From: Paenibacillus radicis (ex Gao et al. 2016)
GTDB lineage: Bacteria; Bacillota; Bacilli; Paenibacillales; Paenibacillaceae
Reading direction: 5' to 3'
Assembly: GCF_014641555.1 (NCBI RefSeq)
Contig: NZ_BMHY01000005.1
Location: 188,011 to 252,010, forward strand
Length of the DNA: 64,000 nucleotides
The notes beneath the pieces were generated by a model that was not told the origin of the DNA, ran no database searches, and saw only the letters and a list, made by a program, of their open reading frames with translations. Made by a program: the position numbers and the translations under genes. Positions 45,306 to 52,588 of this stretch are shown piece after piece; within the stretch, counting starts at the first letter, position 1, and each line of letters starts with the position of its first letter.

Positions 45306-45341
45306 TTGACCGCCTGCGGTGTCTAATCCTATAAATTAGAC
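45306..45341 (+). promoter_or_regulatory. Promoter of the M29 aminopeptidase gene with a palindrome over the -10 region
   Basis: TTGACC (45306-45311), an 18-base spacer and TATAAA (45330-45335). A perfect 7-7-7 inverted repeat, GTCTAAT and ATTAGAC (45321-45341), encloses the -10 box, which is the position expected of a repressor operator. No regulator gene that obviously fits lies beside it. Confidence 0.6.
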
Positions 45342-45359
45342 ATCCTGGGGGGAATTCTC

Positions 45360-46481
45360 ATGAAAGATTCAAGAATAGAGCAGCTTGCCAGAAACGTTGT
45401 TGCCTACTCTGTTAGTCTGCAAAAGGGAGAGAAGCTGTTAATTGAAGTAGAGGGCCACGACAACGTATTAGCCCAAGCCATTGTGCGAGAGGCTTATCGT
45501 GCAGAAGCCTATCCATTTGTCGTATTCACGGATCAAAGCATTCTTCGCACACAATTGATGCATAGCTCATTGGAACAATTAGAGCGATTAGCGGCCTATG
45601 ATTTTGTCAGGATGGATGATATGGATGCCTATGTGCTCATTAGAGCTAATGAGAATGGCAGTGAATTATCGGATATTGCTCCGGAGAAGCTGGATCAATA
45701 TTGGAAGGTATACTATCACCATGTTCACGAGCCCAGATGGGCGAAAACAAAATGGTGCATTTTAAGCTATCCGAGCGCCGCAGCGGCGCAGCTAGCCAAG
45801 ATGCCGACTGAAGCGTTTGAGGATCTGTATTTTAACGTGTGCAATTTGGATTATTCACATTTGTCCCAGCAGATGGATGCTTTGGTCAGTCTTCTAAGCC
45901 GCACAGACAAAGTTAGAATTACAGGGAATGGTACGGACCTTACGATGTCGATTAAAGGGATGCCTGTCAGAAAGGATGCTGGACTGCAAAATCTCCCGGA
46001 CGGCGAGGTTTATAGCGTGCCAATCAAGCACTCCATTAATGGATGTATCTCATTTAATACGCCCGTTCATTTTAGAGGGACGTTATTTGACGATATCGTA
46101 CTAACTTTTGAGCACGGGCAAATTATCGATGCAACAGCCAATGACACGGCAAAGCTGCTGGAGATACTGGAGGTTGATGAGGGAGCCCGGTATATTGGTG
46201 AATTTGGTATCGGACTTAACCCTTATATAGAGAAGCCGGTGGGCGATATTTTGTTTGACGAAAAAATTTGGGGTTCGATTCATTTGGCCATCGGGAGCGC
46301 CGCTGTTCAGGCTGACAATTCCAACCTGTCCTCTATCCATTGGGATATCGTTTGTAATCAGCGCGAGGAATACGGCGGCGGGCAGCTATGGTTTGATGAC
46401 GTCTTAATTAGAGAAAATGGTTACTTTGTAATTGCAGAGCTTGAGACATTAAACCCTGAGAAGATAAGGGGGTTTAATTAG
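45360..46481 (+). CDS. M29-family aminopeptidase (AmpS/PepS/aminopeptidase T type)
   Basis: A 373-residue metallo-aminopeptidase. It starts with the family N-terminus RIEQLARNVVAYSVSLQKGE and contains the M29 metal-site motifs: LEVDEGARYIGEFGIGLNP, SIHLAIGSA and SSIHWDIVC. Members are cytoplasmic, dimeric, cobalt- or zinc-dependent enzymes that remove N-terminal residues from peptides. The ATG follows GGGGGGAA. The final TAG shares its G with the GTG start of the methyltransferase gene, so the genes are coupled. The promoter carries a palindrome suggesting repression. Confidence 0.92.
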   Translation: MKDSRIEQLARNVVAYSVSLQKGEKLLIEVEGHDNVLAQAIVREAYRAEAYPFVVFTDQSILRTQLMHSSLEQLERLAAYDFVRMDDMDAYVLIRANENGSELSDIAPEKLDQYWKVYYHHVHEPRWAKTKWCILSYPSAAAAQLAKMPTEAFEDLYFNVCNLDYSHLSQQMDALVSLLSRTDKVRITGNGTDLTMSIKGMPVRKDAGLQNLPDGEVYSVPIKHSINGCISFNTPVHFRGTLFDDIVLTFEHGQIIDATANDTAKLLEILEVDEGARYIGEFGIGLNPYIEKPVGDILFDEKIWGSIHLAIGSAAVQADNSNLSSIHWDIVCNQREEYGGGQLWFDDVLIRENGYFVIAELETLNPEKIRGFN

Positions 46482-47272
46482 TGAAATCTGGACAACAAAA
46501 TAAGAACGCATGGAACAATAATACCTACCAATCATGGGTGAACCGGTTCGGAATGCCGCAGGAAGCAATTGTCAAAATAAAGCAAGATTCCGTAAAGAGG
46601 ATCGGCACCGCATTCAAATTCATGGGTGAGAATATAGAGGGAAAGAGAGTCATTAATTTGCTTGGCTCCAATGGAAATAAGGCAGTAGCTTTGGCACTTC
46701 TAGGAGCAAAAATGACCGTAGTCGATTTTTCATCCGACAACGAGCGGTATGCCACGGAGTTAGCTAATCAGGCAGGGGTTGGATTGAAATACATCGTAGC
46801 CGATGTACTGCAGTTGCCCTTAGACGAATTAGCGAATCAATATGACTTTGTATTTATGGAGTATGGCATTCTTCATTATTTTATGGATTTGCAACCTCTA
46901 TTTCAGGTGATTCATCGTCTTCTTGATAATGGCGGAAGGATGATTCTGCAAGATTTTCACCCGGTATCGACTAAACTAATCACCTCGAAGGGAACAACTG
47001 CAAACATCAGGAAGCATAAGGTGACAGGCAACTACTTCGATACTTCGCTCATAGAAAAAGAGGTATCCCATTCTAAGTATTTAAACTCGGAAAATATTGA
47101 TGAAGCTGCTCACAAGGTTTATTTGCGTAATTGGACGCTTGGGGAAATCATTACAGCTATTGCGAGTGAAGGCTTGACTATCGAGATACTGGAGGAGCTG
47201 CCTAATCTTTCTTCCGAGGTGTTCGATAAGGGTATACCGAAAACATTCACTTTGGTGGCAGGAAGGAAATGA
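46481..47272 (+). CDS. Class I SAM-dependent methyltransferase
   Basis: A 263-residue methyltransferase. Motif I reads VINLLGSNGNKAVALALLGA, a slightly unusual form with GSNGNK in place of GxGxG, followed by MTVVDFSSDNERYATELA and FVFMEYGILHYFMDL. It begins at GTG 46481, overlapping the M29 stop by one base, with AAGGGGG upstream. The fold resembles ubiquinone/menaquinone-type or small-molecule methyltransferases; the acceptor is unknown. GC content is lower than in the surrounding operons, hinting at different ancestry of this stretch (visual impression, not calculated). Confidence 0.82.
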   Translation: MKSGQQNKNAWNNNTYQSWVNRFGMPQEAIVKIKQDSVKRIGTAFKFMGENIEGKRVINLLGSNGNKAVALALLGAKMTVVDFSSDNERYATELANQAGVGLKYIVADVLQLPLDELANQYDFVFMEYGILHYFMDLQPLFQVIHRLLDNGGRMILQDFHPVSTKLITSKGTTANIRKHKVTGNYFDTSLIEKEVSHSKYLNSENIDEAAHKVYLRNWTLGEIITAIASEGLTIEILEELPNLSSEVFDKGIPKTFTLVAGRK

Positions 47273-47317
47273 ATGCCAATTAACGAATAGAAAAGATTAG
47301 TATCTGCTTCAATTACG

Positions 47318-47923
47318 TTGACTACTAAGTGTGAAAAGCCGAGGTGTTCACCTATTCATTCCTTTTCCATTTCTTATGTACCGCAGCCTGATTTCTATAC
47401 TTGTGAAGAAGCTTGTCTAGCAATGGTTGCCCGAATTCCGATTGAAGAAGCGATGATGACGTTGAAGGATAAGAAAGGTCCTGGTTTTTCCTACTTTTAT
47501 AAGGCATTAAAAAAATACAACATCGATTACTTGAGCTGGCGTAAGGTCGAAAGTTTTGATGAGCTTCCTTTGTTATGTTTATTAGGGGTTGAATTTCCGA
47601 CGTATGGGCATAGTGTGCTGTACTACGACGGTATTTTCTATGATCCGGAGTTTGGTGTGTTGGAAAGCTATACGCCGGCAGGGGAAATTAAGCATTATGT
47701 TGAGCTGTTTGTTGATGAGCTTTATAAGGACAGACAAGTTGATATAAGATTGCCTGAGGATTTTAAAGAAGCATTCGAGAATGACCATGAAGCATTCGAG
47801 ATTTTTAACAGCCTGCCCTATCCTGACAAATCGAAGCTAATAAACGGAATCAGTCATTATAAAAATGCTGCGGTCAGAAAAAATAACATAACTAAGATAA
47901 TGGATAAAATCAAAACGATGTAA
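47318..47923 (+). CDS. C39-peptidase-like domain fused to a YdeI/OmdA-type C-terminal domain
   Basis: A 201-residue protein. The first half, with PDFYTCEEACLAMVARIP then GPGFSYFYKALKKYNIDYLS and GHSVLYYDGIFYDPEFG, has the C-x-x-A-C-x-x-M...GHxV...Y-x-D-P layout of papain-like C39/BtrH-type domains. The last 60 residues (LPEDFKEAFENDHEAFEIFN, then SHYKNAAVRKNNITKIMDKI) match the YdeI/OmdA bacteriocin-protection domain pattern (PF13376 type, from memory). The start is uncertain: TTG 47318 is the only early in-frame start and has no clear ribosome binding site. It lies 45 bases after the methyltransferase gene. Function unknown; peptide processing or immunity is conceivable. Confidence 0.6.
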   Translation: MTTKCEKPRCSPIHSFSISYVPQPDFYTCEEACLAMVARIPIEEAMMTLKDKKGPGFSYFYKALKKYNIDYLSWRKVESFDELPLLCLLGVEFPTYGHSVLYYDGIFYDPEFGVLESYTPAGEIKHYVELFVDELYKDRQVDIRLPEDFKEAFENDHEAFEIFNSLPYPDKSKLINGISHYKNAAVRKNNITKIMDKIKTM

Positions 47924-47932
47924 TAATTGGGG

Positions 47933-47957
47933 CCGCTCATTTTATGAGCGGTTTTTT
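47933..47957 (+). terminator. Intrinsic terminator after the C39-like/OmdA fusion gene
   Basis: CCGCTCAT pairs with ATGAGCGG over a 3-base loop, followed by six Ts. Confidence 0.85.
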
Positions 47958-47983
47958 GTACTGCAAACCGGTATCATGAGGAG

Positions 47984-48017
47984 AAAGAAAAAGAACCCGG
48001 CGAGCCTCGCCGGGTTC
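47984..48017 (-). terminator. Orphan minus-strand terminator
   Basis: GAACCCGGCGAG and CTCGCCGGGTTC form a perfect 12-bp stem with a 1-base centre. Read on the minus strand it is followed by TTTTTCTTTC. No minus-strand gene precedes it (the next gene, HelD, is on the plus strand), so it may end a small RNA or be a remnant. Confidence 0.65.
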
Positions 48018-48202
48018 CATATGAAATAAATGATTGCGCACCTACGCATCATTGTGTTAAAGTTAGTACATCTCTCAATTTTTAAGAAAAACGTCATGGA
48101 TATTGCATCATATCTATATATCAATGATACCATGCGGATTTGCGGTTTGTCAAATGTTCTTTTTCTTCTTTAGACGCGAATGAAAAGGAGTGTGTTCAAA
48201 GG

Positions 48203-50596
48203 ATGATACATGCAGAGGATTGGCGTAAGGAACAGGAACGACTGGATCGTGTTACAGAAGGGCTGCAATTGAAGATTGCGGAATTGGATCCGGAAGTAAC
48301 GGGGCTTCGCGACCAGGTGGTAGATATTCGCAAGCGGTTTTGGGAAGAGGTTACGGTAAACACGAGTACCGATGAAGACTTCGAAGAAACCTTCTATAGC
48401 ATCAAACAGCAAGAAGCACTGTTGTCGGAACGGGAGCGCAGTCATCAGCAGCGGCTGCAGCGATGGAAAAGCATGAAACGGCTGCTGCCGGCTCCTTATT
48501 TCGGTCGAATCGATTTTCAAGAGAACGGCCTCAGCCTCAGTGAGCAAATTTATATTGGCGTATCCTCCTTCGTCGATGCGGACGGATTGAATTTTCTTGT
48601 CTATGACTGGCGAACGCCTATTGCAAGCATGTACTACGATTATTCTCCTGGCGCTGCCGATTATGATACACCGGGCGGGCTCGTTACAGGCGAAATGACG
48701 CTGAAGCGGCAATATCAGATTCGGAACGGCCAACTCCAGAATGTGTTTGATACCAGCTTAACTATAGGGGATGAATTGCTCCAGCAGGTGCTGGGCAAGG
48801 GTGCGGACAACCAAATGAGGAGCATTGTCGCGACGATCCAGAGGGAGCAGAATGCGATCATTCGCAATGACAAGAGCCGCATGCTCATTGTACAAGGAGC
48901 GGCCGGCAGCGGAAAGACGTCCGCTGCATTGCAGCGGGTAGCGTACTTGCTCTACAAACACCGGGATCGGCTAAAAGCGGATCAGATCGTACTTTTTTCG
49001 CCCAATCCGATGTTTAACAGCTATGTATCGACAGTTCTGCCCGAGCTTGGTGAGGAGAATATGCAGCAGACGACGTTTCAGGAATATCTGGCCTATTGGC
49101 TTGGGAATTCGATGCGTCTGGAGGATCCGTTCGAGCAGATCGAATATGTCCTCACTTCAGAATGGTCACCGCAATACGAAGTACGGCTGAAGGGAATGCA
49201 GTATAAAGCCTCTGAAGACTTCCTTCACGCACTCACCAACTATGCGCAGTGGCTGGGAACGGAGGGCATGCTGTTTCACGGCATTTCTTTCCGTGACCGT
49301 GAGTTGATTACCGCAGAGCAGATGAAAAAGCAATTTTACAGCTATGATCCTGCCATTCGTCTCGCCAATCGCATTGTGCTGCTGCAGGATTGGCTGCTGC
49401 AAGAGCTGACATCGCTGGAGCGTCAAGAGCAAGAAGCACATTGGGTTCAGGATGAGCTTGATTACCTCGACAACGATCAATATGCCGAAGCCTACAGCGA
49501 GGTGCGCAAGAAGTACCAGCGTGAAGATGTCGTCTTTGATTTCACGCAACAATATGTGGAGCAGTATGGCGATTTTCGAAATCCGGATGTGGGGGAGGAG
49601 AATGTATTCGACTTCGCCATGCAGGAAGAGGATTTGCTGCGCAGGATGATTGTGAAGACTCATTTCAAGCCGTTGAGACGAGATGTGAAGCGATTCATGT
49701 TCATAGATGTGCCCGGTCTGTACGGTCAGTTGTTCAGTGATGAAGCAGCGTACCGGAGCATGACGAAAGAGAGCGAAGTGCCTCATGACTGGCTGGAAAT
49801 TTGCAGGCAAACGAGGGAGAAGCTGAGTCGTAATGAACTGTTTTATGAGGATGCCACTCCGTTCCTGTATCTGAAAGAACTCGTTGAGGGGACCCGGACG
49901 AACACCGTGGTGCGCCATCTCTTTATCGACGAGGGTCAGGATTATTCGCCGTTCCAATTCATGTTTCTCAAACGGTTGTTTCCGCGTGCGCGGATGACGG
50001 TGCTTGGCGATTTCGGGCAAGCGATTTTTCCGCAAGCGACGCAGTTGCATGAAGCGGATTCGCCGTTGATCCGTCTTTATGGCGAGGAAGAAACGAGTCT
50101 GATCCGGCTTGTTCGAAGTTATCGTTCTACCAGGGAAATTGTGGAGTTTACGAAGTCCGTGCTTCCTGGTGAAGAGATTGTACCTTTCGATAGAAGGGGC
50201 AAGAAGCCATCGTTTTCAATAACGGAGAATAGTGTAAAGCGGAATGCTCAAATGCTGAAGGATCTCGCGGAGCTCCGGTCAGAGGGCTTTGACTCCATCG
50301 CGATCATTACGAAGACGGCAGCCCAAAGCCGTGAAGCCTATGAGGCATTGATGGAGCAGGGCGCTGAGTCTCTACGGCTTATCACAAAAGAGACGCTTAC
50401 GTTCGAGAAAGGAACGCTGGTTCTTCCTGCCTATTTGGCTAAGGGCGTAGAATTTGATGCCGTATTGATCTACGATGCTTCTTCCCGAACCTATCAGCGA
50501 GAAAGCGAACGTAAGCTCTTTTATACCGCATGTACGCGGGCGATGCACCGGCTATTGCTTTACACGACGGAGGATTGGTCGCCTTTCATTATTTAG
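48203..50596 (+). CDS. helD: HelD-type superfamily 1 helicase (RNA polymerase recycling factor family)
   Basis: About 797 residues. The N-terminus EDWRKEQERLDRVTEGLQLK is a coiled-coil arm that in HelD enters the RNA polymerase channels. Walker A is GAAGSGKTSAALQ near 232-240, Walker B FIDEGQDYSPFQF near 575, and the motif LVRSYRST and a C-terminal YTACTRAMHRLL are typical of UvrD/Rep-like helicases. Known HelD uses ATP to remove RNA polymerase from nucleic acid. I favour ATG 48203 with AAAAGGAG upstream (spacing slightly long, 12 bases) because family members start near here; a TTG at 48140 would add 21 residues. It is a single-gene unit with a terminator. Confidence 0.9.
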   Translation: MIHAEDWRKEQERLDRVTEGLQLKIAELDPEVTGLRDQVVDIRKRFWEEVTVNTSTDEDFEETFYSIKQQEALLSERERSHQQRLQRWKSMKRLLPAPYFGRIDFQENGLSLSEQIYIGVSSFVDADGLNFLVYDWRTPIASMYYDYSPGAADYDTPGGLVTGEMTLKRQYQIRNGQLQNVFDTSLTIGDELLQQVLGKGADNQMRSIVATIQREQNAIIRNDKSRMLIVQGAAGSGKTSAALQRVAYLLYKHRDRLKADQIVLFSPNPMFNSYVSTVLPELGEENMQQTTFQEYLAYWLGNSMRLEDPFEQIEYVLTSEWSPQYEVRLKGMQYKASEDFLHALTNYAQWLGTEGMLFHGISFRDRELITAEQMKKQFYSYDPAIRLANRIVLLQDWLLQELTSLERQEQEAHWVQDELDYLDNDQYAEAYSEVRKKYQREDVVFDFTQQYVEQYGDFRNPDVGEENVFDFAMQEEDLLRRMIVKTHFKPLRRDVKRFMFIDVPGLYGQLFSDEAAYRSMTKESEVPHDWLEICRQTREKLSRNELFYEDATPFLYLKELVEGTRTNTVVRHLFIDEGQDYSPFQFMFLKRLFPRARMTVLGDFGQAIFPQATQLHEADSPLIRLYGEEETSLIRLVRSYRSTREIVEFTKSVLPGEEIVPFDRRGKKPSFSITENSVKRNAQMLKDLAELRSEGFDSIAIITKTAAQSREAYEALMEQGAESLRLITKETLTFEKGTLVLPAYLAKGVEFDAVLIYDASSRTYQRESERKLFYTACTRAMHRLLLYTTEDWSPFII

Positions 50597-50637
50597 GCAG
50601 CGGATACCTCGATGTTGCCATAAAGCATGCTTAGAAG

Positions 50638-50673
50638 CCTTCACCATTGGGAATGGTGAGGGTTTCTTTTTTT
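50638..50673 (+). terminator. Intrinsic terminator after helD
   Basis: CCTTCACCATT pairs with AATGGTGAGG over a 3-base loop, followed by GTTTCTTTTTTT. Confidence 0.8.
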
Positions 50674-50675
50674 AG

Positions 50676-51198
50676 AGCAAAGGAAAAATCGTATTTTTGA
50701 ACGGTGTGACCAGCTCGGGTAAAACATCTATGCGTAGAAGCTATTCAGTTGAAGTCAGAAAAATTTTTCTATGTGGTAGCCAATGATCTTTTCGAAGAAA
50801 CGATAGGTGAGCATTACCTGCGTGAGGATTATTGGAAGTACCTAAGCGAAGCTATCATTATGATGTATTATACGGCTAGACTTTTTTCGGATCATGGTAA
50901 AAATGTACTCATCGACGGCATAATCGTAGAAAGGCCGGAGCTTCAGCCTCATTACGAGAAAGTGAAGGGGATTTTTGCTGGATATCCTTTATCGATTGTT
51001 GAAGTGTTTTGCCCTTTAGACATTTGCCGAAAAAGAAATATTCAACGCGGCAATAGAGCCGAGGATCAGTCAGAAGGGCAGCACGAGATTATGGCAAAAA
51101 ATATCGCCTATGATTTCAAGGTTAACACACATCTAAATACGTCAGAGGAATGCGCGAATTTGATTCTAGAGCAGCTGCTGGGCCAGCATAAGGGGTGA
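50676..51198 (+). pseudogene. Chloramphenicol phosphotransferase-like protein, frameshifted and lacking a normal start
   Basis: The P-loop (Walker A) is encoded in one frame as KIVFLNGVTSSGKTSM (50685-50732), whereas the rest of the protein, AIQLKSEKFFYVVANDLFEE onward to the stop at 51198, lies in the frame shifted by +1. Reading across 50733 by skipping one base gives GKTSM-VEAIQLKSEKFFY, exactly the continuity expected of a chloramphenicol phosphotransferase-type kinase. The upstream frame is also closed by TAG at 50673-50675 with no ATG or GTG before the P-loop. So the gene is broken at two places, or the first break is real and the second a sequencing error. Downstream features, IDGIIVERPEL and CPLDICRKRNIQRGNRAED, fit the family. 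Confidence 0.7.
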
Positions 51199-51249
51199 GT
51201 ATCAGACGATTCACTTAATGAAAATCAACACTATATTGAATTCTAACGT

Positions 51250-51299
51250 AAAAAAGGTACGGTCTCTTTCGTTTTTCTTAAGGGGCCGTGCCTTTTTTT
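51250..51299 (+). terminator. Terminator after the phosphotransferase pseudogene
   Basis: AAAAAAGGTACGG pairs with CCGTGCCTTTTTTT (one T-G pair) over an irregular loop of about 20 bases. Confidence 0.65.
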
Positions 51300-51373
51300 G
51301 CAGATGGGTTTTTTCGGTGGCTATAGTCCTATTGGAAAACAGGAAATTGATGGTTTTAATTCTGACAAAACAT

Positions 51374-51394
51374 AGTATAATAGTATGATATACT
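51374..51394. promoter_or_regulatory. Dyad overlapping the probable -10 box of the LysR gene
   Basis: AGTATA (51374-51379) and TATACT (51389-51394) form a 6-9-6 inverted repeat; TATAAT at 51376-51381 is a likely -10 box. It could be an autoregulatory LysR site, although it is closer to the promoter core than the usual activation site. Confidence 0.4.
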
Positions 51395-51481
51395 CAGATG
51401 AACAGATTTGAAATGGTCTTTAAGTCCCATCCGATTGTCGTAGGCTGACTATCCATCCCGCTTGAGGAGGCGACGGAATAA

Positions 51482-52375
51482 ATGAACCTTGATAACATCG
51501 AAGCTTTTGTATATGTGGTGCATTTCAACAGCTTTCGCAAGGCGGCGGATGCGTTGTTCCTGACACAGCCGTCTATATCATCACGAATCCGGACGCTGGA
51601 GAAGGAGCTTGGCGTCGATCTGCTGATCCGGGAAGGGAAACGCTTCTCGTTGACTCAGAAAGGGGAAATATTTTTGCCCCATGCCCAGCAGACACTCAAG
51701 TCCTTCAAAAAAGCGGAGCAGTTAATGTCCGGCAAGACAACGGAGGTGGAGACGCTGAGGCTCGGCTGTACCGAGACCATGTCCCATTATGTCGTACCGC
51801 TTGTTATGCCGAAGCTGAAGGCCCGGTTCCCGAATTTTCAAATTCGTATTGTTACAGACAATAGCGATTCTATCATTGAGAAGGTATTAAATAAGGAAGT
51901 TGATCTCGGTTTTGTCCGGAGCGTTTCCCATCCTGCTTTGGAATCCGTAAGGTTCATTGAGGATCCTATTAAACTATGTGTTTATCAGGGGCATCCTTTT
52001 TTGCAGGAGCCGCCATTATCAATAGAAGCGCTGGAATCAGAGCCGCTCGTTTTCTATGAATGCGGTTCGCTCAATTGGACCAAAATTCATCGTTTGTTTG
52101 AGACGTTAAGTCATCCCCCAAAAATCGATTATCACACGGATAATATGGAGACAGCGAAGAAGCTTGTGCTTGAGCGCGAAGGTATCAGTTTCTTGCCAAT
52201 GCTATGCATTCGCCGTGAGATTAAGGAAGGGCTGCTCATACCGGTTACGATTCCTTCGTTATCGGAACTGTCGCTGGTGACCAACCTTATTGCGCTGAAA
52301 GGGAGCTCCTCCTCCATATTTGAGGCAGTTCTTGAAATTAATAAAGAATTAAAATTGATAGAGCGGTTCTATTGA
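51482..52375 (+). CDS. LysR-family transcriptional regulator
   Basis: A 297-residue regulator. The winged HTH occupies residues 1-60 (AFVYVVHFNSFRKAADALFL, TQPSISSRIRTLEKELGVDL), with the family's T-Q-x-x-x-S-x-x-I core. The C-terminal 210 residues are a periplasmic-binding-protein-like effector domain (LRLGCTETMSHYVVPLVMPK). The ATG is preceded by GAGGAGGCG. It is followed by the tandem exported beta-helix proteins on the same strand after a 213-base gap, so a regulatory link is possible but unproven. Effector unknown. Confidence 0.93.
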   Translation: MNLDNIEAFVYVVHFNSFRKAADALFLTQPSISSRIRTLEKELGVDLLIREGKRFSLTQKGEIFLPHAQQTLKSFKKAEQLMSGKTTEVETLRLGCTETMSHYVVPLVMPKLKARFPNFQIRIVTDNSDSIIEKVLNKEVDLGFVRSVSHPALESVRFIEDPIKLCVYQGHPFLQEPPLSIEALESEPLVFYECGSLNWTKIHRLFETLSHPPKIDYHTDNMETAKKLVLEREGISFLPMLCIRREIKEGLLIPVTIPSLSELSLVTNLIALKGSSSSIFEAVLEINKELKLIERFY

Positions 52376-52588
52376 TCGCATCCAAATGCTTATTGGACGG
52401 TCCCTATCAATGGTGATAATGTTAATTGCATATTCTATCTTTTTTATCAAAATAGCTTTCCTGTTCAATAATAGGATGTGGTTACAGAGATAGACGAATA
52501 AGTATGGAACGGCTAGTAGAGCGCATTAGCTCATTTATAAATCCGACTATACTTATAGGTTTTGTTATGAGAAGAGGGGATGATGACG

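Noticed and set aside
47942..48133. 63-codon minus-strand frame before helD
   Set aside because: It reads through the GC-rich terminator hairpin and has no start signal.
48140..48202. TTG 48140 as the start of helD
   Set aside because: It adds a segment without family resemblance and lacks a ribosome binding site; ATG 48203 fits the known N-terminus better.
49166..50050. 294-codon open frame on the minus strand
   Set aside because: It lies within the HelD helicase gene on the other strand, has histidine/leucine-rich low-meaning sequence and no motifs.
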